Source: an uncultured bacterium (GTDB lineage Bacteria > Krumholzibacteriota > Krumholzibacteriia > LZORAL124-64-63). From it: a stretch of DNA of 19,186 bases. Shown here in pieces: positions 6,966-14,247 of the stretch. The translations under genes were made by a program, and so were the position numbers. Positions within the stretch are counted from its first letter, which is position 1; every line of letters begins with the position of its first letter. The notes under the pieces were generated by a model. The model was not told the origin of the DNA. It was given only the letters and a program-made list of their open reading frames with translations, and did not search any database. The stretch covers positions 1-19,186 of the forward strand of contig CAINDZ010000466.1 in the NCBI GenBank assembly GCA_903847545.1, given 5' to 3'.

Positions 6966-7637
6966 TCAGCGCGAGCGCAGGCGCTCGAACAGGCCCTTGA
7001 GGTCGCCGAACTTGTCGGCGTAGTCGACCATGCTGCGCTCGATGACTTCCTGGGCCTCGGCGCGGCCGTAGATGTGCGTGATCTCGGTCTCGCTGCGACG
7101 CGCGCCCGGCGCATCCTTGTAGGTCAGGAAGTAGTGGCGCAGGCGCTCGATCATCGAGGCGGGGCACTCGTAGATGTCGCGCAGGTGGCCGTAGATGGCG
7201 TCGGTGCCGAGCACGGCGATGATCTTGTCGTCCGCCTCGTTGCCGTCGATCATGCGCAGGCCGCCGATGGGCGTCACCGTCAGCAGGATGTCGCCGTGGG
7301 TGATGGTCTTCTCGGCCAGGATGCAGATGTCGAGCGGGTCGCCGTCGCCGACGATGCCGGTGCGCGAGGCCTGGCGCATGCAGTACTCGGCCACCTTCGG
7401 GCCGCAGTAGGTCTGCGGCAGCAGGCCGTACAGCGTCGGGTAGACGTTCGAGAACTTCTGCGGGCGGTCCACCTTCAGCAGGCCGGTGGGCTTGTCGAGC
7501 TCGTACTTCACCGTGTCGGACGGGACGATCTCGACGTACGCCGTCACGCGCTCGGGCGCCTCGTCGCCGATGGCCACCCCGTGCCAGGGATGGGCGCGGA
7601 ACAGGTGGTGCAGAAGGTCGATGTTCACGTTTTCCAT
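6966..7637 (-). CDS. ppa: Inorganic pyrophosphatase, family I
   Basis: This enzyme hydrolyses pyrophosphate to two phosphates in the cytoplasm, pulling biosynthetic reactions forward. The 223-residue protein carries the family I signature DGDPLD (D98, D100, D103), whose aspartates bind catalytic metal ions. The upstream KYELDKPTGLLKVDR (residues 44-58) matches the substrate-binding strand with Lys, Glu and Arg. Tyr-containing NVYPTLYGLLPQTY and the later DDKIIAV and LRHYFLTYKD are also conserved. It is longer than the 175-residue E. coli enzyme, with extra residues at the N-terminus (HPWHGVAIGDEAPERV) and a C-terminal tail. The ATG at 7637 has GGGGGAG six bases upstream (minus strand). It leads a likely two-gene operon with the methyltransferase and diverges from moaA. 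Confidence 0.94.
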   Translation of the reverse strand: MENVNIDLLHHLFRAHPWHGVAIGDEAPERVTAYVEIVPSDTVKYELDKPTGLLKVDRPQKFSNVYPTLYGLLPQTYCGPKVAEYCMRQASRTGIVGDGDPLDICILAEKTITHGDILLTVTPIGGLRMIDGNEADDKIIAVLGTDAIYGHLRDIYECPASMIERLRHYFLTYKDAPGARRSETEITHIYGRAEAQEVIERSMVDYADKFGDLKGLFERLRSR

Positions 7638-7690
7638 GGCTGGCTCCCCCGCCAGTTGAATCCCCCGCCCGCCGGTTGCAGGCCGCCAAG

Positions 7691-7700
7691 ATAGCGCTAT
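7691..7700. repeat. 10-bp palindrome ATAGCGCTAT
   Basis: A perfect palindrome about 54 bases upstream of the pyrophosphatase start, in a locally AT-richer spot. It could be a repressor site for ppa or the divergent moaA. At ten bases, chance is not excluded. Confidence 0.3.
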
Positions 7701-7709
7701 CGGGCGGGA

Positions 7710-7729
7710 ATGCGAAGGGTTGAGCCGGC
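7710..7729 (+). repeat. Dispersed 20-bp repeat, copy 2
   Basis: ATGCGAAGGGTTGAGCCGGC is 18/20 identical to 4808-4827, same orientation. Here the matching left hairpin arm is not preserved. In both places it lies just beyond the end of a transcription unit. Confidence 0.5.
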
Positions 7730-7757
7730 AGCGGGTTTCGGGCGCCGGGCGGGCGGC

Positions 7758-7799
7758 CGGGGCGGCCGCATGGACACCGGCCCCGATGTGTGTTTTCTT
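7758..7799 (+). promoter_or_regulatory. Candidate hairpin plus T-rich tract in the moaA leader (attenuator or terminator)
   Basis: CGGGGC (7758-7763) can pair with GCCCCG (7780-7785); two more G-C pairs form inside if one base is bulged. After seven bases comes TTTTCTT (7793-7799). Overlapping its end, TTGGGGTCAGGAATGCTC has GG and GC exactly ten bases apart (7800-7801 and 7812-7813), a weak sigma54-like -24/-12 spacing. The two readings are alternatives and neither is strong. Confidence 0.25.
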
Positions 7800-7877
7800 G
7801 GGGTCAGGAATGCTCCCGACCCGTCCGGGCGGGGTCGCCGGGCCTGCGGGCCCGGGGCGCCCGCGGAGGTCCCCGTC

Positions 7878-8912
7878 GTGAACCCTGGCCTGCAGGCCGC
7901 CACTCTGGGCCCGTTCCCGTCGCCTGCCGACGGGACGCTCGTCGACCCCCAGGGTCGCCGCCTGGACTACCTGCGCCTGGCCGTCACCGACCGCTGCAAC
8001 CTCCGCTGCCAGTACTGCATGCCCGCCGCCGGGGTCACCCTGGGCGAGCGCGACGAGATCCTCTCCATCGACGAACTGGTGCGCGTGGGCGGCATCTTCG
8101 CCGGCCTGGGCGTGCGCACGTTCCGCATCACCGGCGGCGAGCCGCTGGTCAGGCGCGGCGTGGTGTCGCTGGTCGCGGCGCTGCGCGCGCTGCCGTCGGC
8201 GCCCGAGGTGCTGCTGACGACCAACGGGCTGCTGCTGGCCGAGCACCTCGACGGGCTGGCCGAGGCCGGCCTGAAGCGCGTGAACCTGAGCCTCGATTCG
8301 CTGGACCCGGCGACGTGGACGACGATCACGCGGCGCGACGGGTTCGCGCGCGTGCGCGACGCCGTCGAGCAGGTGCTGGCGCGCGGCATGGGCCTGAAGA
8401 TCAACATGGTGGTGCTGCCCGGCACCAACGACCACGAGCTGGCCGCGTTCGCCGAGCTGGCGCGCGAGCGGCCCGTCACCGTGCGCTTCATCGAGCCGAT
8501 GCCGTTCGTCGGCGAGGGCCGCCTGTGCGGGCCCGGCATCACCGGCGCCGAGATCCTGGCGAAGCTGGCCGGCTCGCACGCCATCGAGGCCGAGCCGGTG
8601 GTCGCAGGCTCGGTGGAGAAGCTGTTCCGCATCGACGGGTTCGCCGGGCGCATCGGCGTCATCGAGGGGCACAGCCGCACGTTCTGCGGCACGTGCCGCC
8701 GCCTGCGCATCGACGCGCGCGGGCGGATGCGCACCTGCCTGTACGGGCGGCCGTCGGCGTTCCTGCGGCCGCTCATCCGCGCCGGCGCCGACGACGCGGC
8801 GCTGGTCGCCGCCATCCGCCAGTCGGTGGCCGGCCGGCTGCCCGACGGCATCGCGTCCGAGCTGGACCACCGCCGCCACAACCTCGACAGCATGGTGAAC
8901 ATCGGCGGCTGA
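7878..8912 (+). CDS. moaA: GTP 3',8-cyclase, radical SAM enzyme of molybdenum cofactor synthesis
   Basis: MoaA catalyses the first step of molybdopterin synthesis, converting GTP to 3',8-cyclo-GTP, which MoaC turns into cyclic pyranopterin phosphate. The 344-residue protein has the radical-SAM 4Fe-4S motif DRCNLRCQYC (C40, C44, C47), the ITGGEPL loop, and the second 4Fe-4S cluster that binds GTP: C270, C273 and C287, in CGTC and RMRTC. It ends in SMVNIGG; the terminal Gly-Gly is required in the family. The GTG at 7878 has GGAGG (7865-7869) eight bases upstream. Upstream in-frame ATGs at 7710 and 7770 give only a low-complexity Gly/Arg-rich extension and no ribosome site. It is followed after 32 bases by moeA. 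moaC, moaD, moaE and mogA are not in the window. Confidence 0.95.
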   Translation: MNPGLQAATLGPFPSPADGTLVDPQGRRLDYLRLAVTDRCNLRCQYCMPAAGVTLGERDEILSIDELVRVGGIFAGLGVRTFRITGGEPLVRRGVVSLVAALRALPSAPEVLLTTNGLLLAEHLDGLAEAGLKRVNLSLDSLDPATWTTITRRDGFARVRDAVEQVLARGMGLKINMVVLPGTNDHELAAFAELARERPVTVRFIEPMPFVGEGRLCGPGITGAEILAKLAGSHAIEAEPVVAGSVEKLFRIDGFAGRIGVIEGHSRTFCGTCRRLRIDARGRMRTCLYGRPSAFLRPLIRAGADDAALVAAIRQSVAGRLPDGIASELDHRRHNLDSMVNIGG

Positions 8913-8944
8913 CGCATCTTTTCGCGAAGAAGGGACCTGCCGCC

Positions 8945-10249
8945 TTGTCCTGCGACGTGCCCACCCCCGACTGCTGCGCCGATGGCGGCGCGATCCCCTA
9001 CGAAGAAGCATTGCGACTGGTGCTCGCACACACGCGGCCGCTTCCGGCCGTGAAGGTGGAGCTGGCCGACGCCCTGGGCTGCTACCTGGCGGCACCCGCG
9101 AAGTCACGCTGGGATTCTCCGCGCTTCGAGCAGTCGGCGATGGACGGCTACGCGGTGCGGGTGGCGAACCTGGCCGCAGCCACGGCGGCGCGGCCGGTGA
9201 CGCTGCGCGTGGCCGGCGAGATGGCCGCAGGTTCGTCGCGACGCCTGGCGCTGAAGGCCGGCACGACGGTGCGCGTGTTCACGGGCTCGCCGCTGCCGGC
9301 GGACACGGGCGCGGTCGTGGTGCAGGAGGTCGTTGCCCGCGAGGGCGACCACGCCGTGTTCGGCGCGCCCGCGCGCGAGGGCGCACACATCCGCCGCGTC
9401 GGCGAGGAGTACGGCAAGGGCGACGAGCTGCTGCCGGCCGGCGTGGCGGTGACGCCGCCGGTCATCGGCCTGCTGGCGCAGCTGGGCCAGGGCAACGTGA
9501 AGGTGGGCGGCCGCCCGCGCGCGCTGGTCGTGACGATGGGCGACGAGCTCGTGCCCGCGGGCACGACGCCGGGGCGCGCGCAGGTCGTCGACGCGAACGG
9601 GCCGGCGCTGTGCGCGGCGCTGCGGGCGGCGGGCGCGCTGAAAGTGAGGCACGTGCGCGTGCGCGACGACGCGGCGGCCCTGCGGCGGGCCCTGGCCGCG
9701 GGGCTGCGCACGGCCGATCTGGTGGTGACGGTGGGCGGCGCCTCGGTGGGCGACCACGACCACGTGCCGGCGGTCCGCGCGCAGCTGGGCATCGCCGAAC
9801 TGTTCGGGCGCGTCGCCATCCGCCCCGGGCTGCCGAACTGGTTCGGGCTGTCGCCCGCCGGCGTGCCCGTGTTCGGGCTGCCTGGCAACCCGGTGTCGGC
9901 GCTGGTCTCGTTCGAGCTGCTGGTGCGGCCGGCGGTGCGGCGATTGATGGGCGCCTCGTGCGCGGCGGCGGCCGACGGCATCGCCAACGCCGGGGCCGAC
10001 CTGCCAGCCTTGTCGATGCCGCTGGCCGGAGAGGCCGCGCCCGCGGGCGACCGCCTGACGTGGCTGCGCGCGCGCCTGGCCGTCGCCGACGACGGGACGC
10101 CGTGCGTGGCGCCCGCGCGCGGCCAGGGCTCGCACATGCTCGGATACCTGGCCCGCGCGCAGGCGCTGGCCGTCATCGCGGCCGGCGACGGGACGTTGCC
10201 GGCCGGCACGCCCGTTCCCGTGCGCCGACTGGAGTGGTTCGAGCGATGA
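8945..10249 (+). CDS. moeA: Molybdopterin molybdotransferase
   Basis: MoeA inserts molybdate into adenylylated molybdopterin to give active molybdenum cofactor. The 434-residue protein has the MoeA domains I/II (RWDSPRFEQSAMDGYAV, residues about 56-72, then VFTGSPLPADTGAVVVQEV). The MPT-binding domain III has VVTMGDELV and TVGGASVGDHD, and GLPGNPVSALVSFELLVRP leads into C-terminal domain IV. Length is close to E. coli MoeA (411). A TTG at 8945 is taken as the start because AAGGGA (8930-8935) lies nine bases upstream; a GTG four codons on is the alternative. The N-terminus has three cysteines (DVPTPDCC region) not typical of the family. The stop overlaps the pyrC start (ATGA), pointing to translational coupling. 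Confidence 0.94.
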   Translation: MSCDVPTPDCCADGGAIPYEEALRLVLAHTRPLPAVKVELADALGCYLAAPAKSRWDSPRFEQSAMDGYAVRVANLAAATAARPVTLRVAGEMAAGSSRRLALKAGTTVRVFTGSPLPADTGAVVVQEVVAREGDHAVFGAPAREGAHIRRVGEEYGKGDELLPAGVAVTPPVIGLLAQLGQGNVKVGGRPRALVVTMGDELVPAGTTPGRAQVVDANGPALCAALRAAGALKVRHVRVRDDAAALRRALAAGLRTADLVVTVGGASVGDHDHVPAVRAQLGIAELFGRVAIRPGLPNWFGLSPAGVPVFGLPGNPVSALVSFELLVRPAVRRLMGASCAAAADGIANAGADLPALSMPLAGEAAPAGDRLTWLRARLAVADDGTPCVAPARGQGSHMLGYLARAQALAVIAAGDGTLPAGTPVPVRRLEWFER

Positions 10250-11388
10250 CACCGACGACCCTGACGATCACGCGTCCCGACGACTGGCACCTGCACCTGC
10301 GCGATGGCGAGTTGATGGCGCACGTGCTGCCGCACACCGCGCGCTGCTTCGGCCGCGCCGTCGTCATGCCCAACCTGAAGCCGCCGGTGACGACGGCCGC
10401 CGCGGCGCGCGCCTACTACGACCGCATCCTCGACGCGCTGCACCCGGACCTGGACTTCACGCCGCTGATGACGCTGTACCTGACGGACGCGACCACGCCG
10501 GCCGAGATCGAGCGGGCGCGCGCGGACGGCGTCGTGGTGGCGGCCAAGCTGTACCCGGCGGGCGCGACGACGAACTCGGACGAGGGGCTGACCGACCTGG
10601 TGCGCGCGCGGCCGGTGTTCGCCGCGCTGGCCGCCTGCGGCCTGCCGCTGCTGGTGCACGGCGAGGTGACCGACCCCGAGGTGGACGTCTTTGATCGCGA
10701 GGCCGTGTTCCTGGAGCGGCACCTGCGGCCGCTGCTGGACGCGGTGCCCGGCCTTAAGGTGGTACTCGAGCACGTGACGACGAAGCAGGGCGTCGACTTC
10801 GTGCTGCAGGGCCCGCCGACGCTGGCGGCGACCATCACCGCGCACCACCTGCTGTACAACCGCGGCGCGATGTTCCGGGGCGGCCTCAACCCGCACTACT
10901 ACTGCCTGCCGGTGCTCAAGCGCGAGGAGCATCGCCTGGCTCTGGTCGAGGCGGCGACGAGCGGTTCGCCGAGATTCTTCCTGGGCACCGACAGCGCGCC
11001 GCACGTGCGCGGCGCCAAGGAGTGCGGTTGCGGATGCGCGGGCATCTTCAGCGCGCCGGTGGCCATCGAGATGTACGCGACGGCGTTCGAGCAGGCGGGG
11101 GCGCTGGACCGGCTGGAAGGGTTCGCGAGCCGCCACGGGGCCGCGTTCTACGGGCTGCCGCCCAACCGCGACACGGTCACGCTGAGCCGGCGCGAACGGT
11201 CGGTGCCCGCGGCCATCGCCGCCGGGCCGGCGGGCGACCTGGTGCCGCCCGGCGCCGGGGCGACGCTGGGCTGGGAGTTGGACACGCCTGCCATCGGCGG
11301 GCTGCCGGGCGGCGTGGTCGCGCCGCGCGAAAAGCGGGAGGAGCCGAGGCGCAGGATGCCGCTCGATCGCTCCGAGTTTCCCCTGTAG
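10246..11388 (+). CDS. pyrC: Dihydroorotase, class II (homodimeric type)
   Basis: PyrC interconverts carbamoyl-aspartate and dihydroorotate in pyrimidine synthesis. The 380-residue protein has the full binuclear zinc site: H15 and H17 in DWHLHLRDG, the carboxylated lysine K101 in AAKLYPAGATTNSD, H138 in LVHGEV, H176 in LEHVTT and D249 in LGTDSAPH. Spacing matches E. coli PyrC (348 residues) within one or two residues, with a C-terminal extension of about 30 residues rich in Gly, Pro and Arg. Its ATG at 10246 overlaps the moeA stop by four bases. Grouping with Moco genes has no obvious metabolic reason beyond shared transcription. It converges with the aspartase-fusion gene, 34 bases away; I see no clear terminator in that gap. 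Confidence 0.95.
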   Translation: MTPTTLTITRPDDWHLHLRDGELMAHVLPHTARCFGRAVVMPNLKPPVTTAAAARAYYDRILDALHPDLDFTPLMTLYLTDATTPAEIERARADGVVVAAKLYPAGATTNSDEGLTDLVRARPVFAALAACGLPLLVHGEVTDPEVDVFDREAVFLERHLRPLLDAVPGLKVVLEHVTTKQGVDFVLQGPPTLAATITAHHLLYNRGAMFRGGLNPHYYCLPVLKREEHRLALVEAATSGSPRFFLGTDSAPHVRGAKECGCGCAGIFSAPVAIEMYATAFEQAGALDRLEGFASRHGAAFYGLPPNRDTVTLSRRERSVPAAIAAGPAGDLVPPGAGATLGWELDTPAIGGLPGGVVAPREKREEPRRRMPLDRSEFPL

Positions 11389-11422
11389 GCCGCAGCCGGC
11401 CGCCGCAACTCCCCGCCTCGGC

Positions 11423-13288
11423 CTAGAGCTTGCGCGGCCGCACCATCGCCTCGGGCGACAGCAGGCGGTCGAGCTCCTCGCGCGAGAGCAGCTTCTTCTC
11501 GAGCACCAGCTCGTAGACGCCGCGTCCAGTGACGAGCGCCTCCTGCGCCAGTTCCGTGCTCGTGTCGTAGCCCAGCACCGGGTTCAAGGCGGTGACGACG
11601 CCGATGCTGCGCTGCACGTGCTCGCGGCAGCGCTCGACGTTGGCCGTGATGCCCGTCACGCAGCGCACGCGCAGCGTCTCCATGCCGTTCTCGAGCATGT
11701 CGATGGACTCGAGCAGGCTCTGCACGATGATGGGCTCCATCACGTTCAGCTCGAGCTGGCCGGCCTCGGCGGCCATCGTCACGGTGAGGTCGTTGCCGAT
11801 CACCTTGAAGGCGACCTGGTTGACGACCTCGGGAATCACCGGGTTCACCTTGCCCGGCATGATCGACGAGCCGGGCTGCATGGGCGGCAGGTTGATCTCG
11901 CCGAGGCCCGTGCGCGGGCCGCTCGAGAGCAGGCGCAGGTCGTTGCAGATCTTCGACAGCTTCACCGCCAGGCGCTTGAGCGCCGAGCTGTACATGATGA
12001 AGGCGCCGGTATCCATCGTCGACTCGATCAGGTGCGGGGCCAGGCGCACGGGCAGGCCGGTGATGTCGCCCAGGTGCGCGACGGCCCGCGCGCCGAAGGC
12101 CGGGTCGGCGTTGAGGCCGGTGCCGATGGCGGTGCCGCCCAGGTTGACCTCCAGGAACAGCGCGGCGTTCTGCTCGAGCCGCTCGATCTCCTCTCCCAGC
12201 GTGACCGCGTACGCCTCGAACTCCTGGCCCAGCGTCATGGGCACCGCGTCCTGCAGCTGCGTGCGGCCCATCTTCAGCACGTCGGTGAACTCGGCGGCCT
12301 TGGCGTTGAACGCGGCGACCAGGTCGCGCAGCACGGCGCAGATGCCGGCGTTGGCGCGGATCAGGCCCACGCGCAGCGCCGTCGGGTAGGCGTCGTTCGT
12401 CGACTGCGACAGGTTGACGTGGTTGTTCGGGTGGCAGTGGCGATACTCGCCCTTGGCGTGCCCGAGGTGTTCGAGCGCGCGGTTGGCAATGACCTCGTTC
12501 GCGTTCATGTTCGTCGAGGTGCCGGCGCCGCCCTGCACCAGGTCGACGACGAAGTGGCCGTGCAGCTTGCCCTCGATGATCTCGTGGCAGGCCTGGCCGA
12601 TGGCATCGGCGATGGGCTGCGGCAGGTGGCCCAGCTCGGCGTTGGCGCGCGCGCAGGCGGCCTTGACCATGGCCAGCGACTCGACCAGCGCCGGGTGGTG
12701 CGCCAGCACGACGCCGCTGATGGGGAAGTTCTCGACCGCGCGCAGCGTCTGGATGCCGTAGTAGAACTCGTCGGGCACCTCGCGGTCGCCGAGCAGGTCG
12801 TGCTCGGTGCGGGTGCGGCCGCTGAGGTACTGCGCGCCGGGGTTGGCGACGCGGGCCGACGCCCCGCGCATGCGGCGCGAGATGACGCGCGCGACGCGCG
12901 AGACGACCTTGGCCGCCAGCTGCGGCTCGGCCTCCATCAACGCCACGAAGGTGTCGCGGCCCAGCCGGTGGATGCGGCAGTCGAGCACCGCGCGGGCCGA
13001 GGCCGAGTGCGGGTAGTCCTCGAGCAGGCCGCCCTCGCCCAGGAAGTCGCGCGGGCCGAACCAGGCCAGGCGCCGCTCGGCGCCGCCGGGCAGGCAGCGG
13101 AAGAGCTCGACCTCGCCGCTCTCGATGACGTGCAGCGCGCGGCGCGGCTCGCCCTCCTCGAACAGGTGGGCGCCGCGGGCCAACTGGCGCGGCTCGAACA
13201 GCGCGCCCAGGCGGGACAGCTCCTCGGGGGTCAGGTCGCGGAAGAGCTCAATGCGGGCGAGCAGGTCGCCGGTCTGGTCGCGGTCCAA
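11423..13288 (-). CDS. aspA: Aspartate ammonia-lyase fused to an N-terminal cyclic-nucleotide-binding-like domain
   Basis: This 621-residue fusion joins a Crp-type sensor domain to aspartase, which converts aspartate to fumarate and ammonia. Residues about 8-130 resemble a cNMP-binding domain (LFRDLTPEELSRLGALFEP, then FLGEGGLLEDYPHSASARA). The helix after it (about 125-145) leads through a short linker to a full aspartase from about 158 (GRTRTEHDLLGDREVPDEF) to the end. The catalytic loop GSSIMPGKVNP has S474 and K480. The aspartase part is about 464 residues (E. coli 478), so it is complete. The TTG at 13288 is the start because GGAGG lies just upstream (minus strand, seven-base spacer CCCCGCC); the frame is open to 13390 without another ribosome site. 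In the phosphate-binding loop a His stands where Crp has Arg82, so the ligand may not be cAMP. No DNA-binding domain is present. Confidence 0.92.
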   Translation of the reverse strand: MDRDQTGDLLARIELFRDLTPEELSRLGALFEPRQLARGAHLFEEGEPRRALHVIESGEVELFRCLPGGAERRLAWFGPRDFLGEGGLLEDYPHSASARAVLDCRIHRLGRDTFVALMEAEPQLAAKVVSRVARVISRRMRGASARVANPGAQYLSGRTRTEHDLLGDREVPDEFYYGIQTLRAVENFPISGVVLAHHPALVESLAMVKAACARANAELGHLPQPIADAIGQACHEIIEGKLHGHFVVDLVQGGAGTSTNMNANEVIANRALEHLGHAKGEYRHCHPNNHVNLSQSTNDAYPTALRVGLIRANAGICAVLRDLVAAFNAKAAEFTDVLKMGRTQLQDAVPMTLGQEFEAYAVTLGEEIERLEQNAALFLEVNLGGTAIGTGLNADPAFGARAVAHLGDITGLPVRLAPHLIESTMDTGAFIMYSSALKRLAVKLSKICNDLRLLSSGPRTGLGEINLPPMQPGSSIMPGKVNPVIPEVVNQVAFKVIGNDLTVTMAAEAGQLELNVMEPIIVQSLLESIDMLENGMETLRVRCVTGITANVERCREHVQRSIGVVTALNPVLGYDTSTELAQEALVTGRGVYELVLEKKLLSREELDRLLSPEAMVRPRKL

Positions 13289-13330
13289 GGCGGGGCCTCC
13301 GGGTCGGGGTGCCCCGGCATGGTCGCACCC

Positions 13331-13357
13331 GGGCGCGCGGACGGCAAGCCCGCGCCC
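13331..13357 (-). terminator. GC-rich hairpin just downstream of the MOSC gene
   Basis: GGGC plus GCGG (13331-13334 and 13337-13340, two bulged bases between) pair with CCGC and GCCC (13350-13353 and 13354-13357) around a nine-base loop. It begins seven bases after the MOSC stop on the minus strand. There is no T-run, so termination is uncertain and it may only modulate readthrough into the aspartase gene. Confidence 0.3.
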
Positions 13358-13364
13358 GCCCCGC

Positions 13365-14183
13365 TCAACCGGAGAGCACCTCGACGGCATCCCCGGCCCG
13401 CACGACGCCCTCGCCCTCGGCGATCGCGTTCATGCCGAAGGCGGCGCCTCCCTGCCAGGTGTGGAAGCCGGCCAGGGTGCGCAGCGGCTCGGGCCCGTCC
13501 AGGAGGCCGGTGGCCTGGTCGACGGTGGTCACCTTGCAGCGGACGCACGGCTTGACCAGGCGGAAGGTGACCTCGCCGATGCGCAGGCGGCGCCAGCCGT
13601 CCTCGGCGAACGGCGCGCCGCCGTCGATGACCAGGTTCGGGCGGAAGCGGTCCATGGGCACGGGCCGCACGAGGCGCGCGTTGAGGTCGGCCAGCGAGGC
13701 GGTCGTGGCAACCAGGTACGGGTAGCCGTCGGCGAAGCTGACCTCGTCGCCGGGCGCGCCGTAGCGCGGGTCGACCGCGCGGTGCGTGGCATCCGGCATG
13801 TGCACGAGGCGGACGTCGGCGCCCAGGACATCGCCCAGCCACGCGGCGGCGAAGTCGCCCGCGTCGACGGCGGCGACGGTGTCGCCCCAGATCGTGACGT
13901 CGCGCGCGGCGGCGGCACGCTGCGGCCCGCCGTTGCCGGCGAGCGGGATCGAGAGCAGCGGCCGGCCGGGCGCGTCGAGGACCAGCGCCTCGGGCCCGGT
14001 CGCGACGCCGACCAGCGCCAGCGCCGGGTGCGAGCGCTGCGAGACGAACCGGCCCCCGCCGTCGACGATCATCCAGCGGCGGTCGTCGACGAAGCCGCGC
14101 GCCTGTGCGAGCGCGCGGACGGGCGAGGTGCCGCGGCAGCCCTTCACGGGGTGGATGTACAGCGAGGACAGGATCAGGGACAT
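13365..14183 (-). CDS. MOSC-domain protein (YcbX/mARC-type molybdenum cofactor protein)
   Basis: This 272-residue protein has an N-terminal MOSC_N beta-barrel (SLYIHPVKGCRG, then FVDDRRWMIVD) and a C-terminal MOSC domain, the arrangement of YcbX and the mARC N-hydroxylated-compound reductases. FRPNLVIDG, PFAEDGWRRLRIGEV and KPCVRCKVTTVD are the family's conserved blocks. The PCVRC cysteines (C213, C216) include the position that supplies the molybdenum thiolate ligand in this family. E. coli YcbX has an extra C-terminal ferredoxin domain; this one stops after MOSC, so it would need a separate electron donor. The ATG at 14183 has GGGAGG five bases upstream (minus strand). It lies between the Calx-beta gene (64 bases) and the aspartase fusion (76 bases), and may share a transcript with either. 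Its Moco could come from the moaA/moeA cluster nearby. Confidence 0.9.
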   Translation of the reverse strand: MSLILSSLYIHPVKGCRGTSPVRALAQARGFVDDRRWMIVDGGGRFVSQRSHPALALVGVATGPEALVLDAPGRPLLSIPLAGNGGPQRAAAARDVTIWGDTVAAVDAGDFAAAWLGDVLGADVRLVHMPDATHRAVDPRYGAPGDEVSFADGYPYLVATTASLADLNARLVRPVPMDRFRPNLVIDGGAPFAEDGWRRLRIGEVTFRLVKPCVRCKVTTVDQATGLLDGPEPLRTLAGFHTWQGGAAFGMNAIAEGEGVVRAGDAVEVLSG

Positions 14184-14247
14184 GGCAGCCTCCCGGGGTT
14201 GGTCGGGGCGCCATCGTAACAGGACATCGCGCCCGGCGCAGCCCCGA

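Larger units (their letters stand above)
7638..7877. other. Divergent intergenic region between ppa and moaA
   Basis: These 240 bases contain a 10-bp palindrome ATAGCGCTAT (7691-7700), the second copy of the dispersed 20-bp repeat (7710-7729), and a GC hairpin followed by a T-rich tract in the moaA leader (7758-7799). No typical sigma70 promoter is evident for either gene. An in-frame extension of moaA is open back to 7710 but looks non-coding (Gly/Arg-rich, no ribosome site). Confidence 0.5.

Noticed and set aside
7710..7877. N-terminal extension of moaA starting at an upstream ATG
   Set aside because: The extra 56 residues are Gly/Arg-rich, lack family similarity and a ribosome site, and overlap the dispersed repeat. 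The GTG at 7878 has GGAGG at good spacing.
7758..7877. Known-type molybdenum cofactor riboswitch before moaA
   Set aside because: I could not recognise the conserved core or the multi-stem layout by eye. Only one weak stem and a T-rich tract are visible.
11389..11422. Terminator between convergent pyrC and aspA
   Set aside because: The 34-base gap is GC-rich but shows no stem longer than a few bases and no T-run on either strand.
11618..13555. 645-codon plus-strand frame opposite the aspartase fusion
   Set aside because: It is antisense to a clearly conserved enzyme, composition is biased, and there is no ribosome site or domain.
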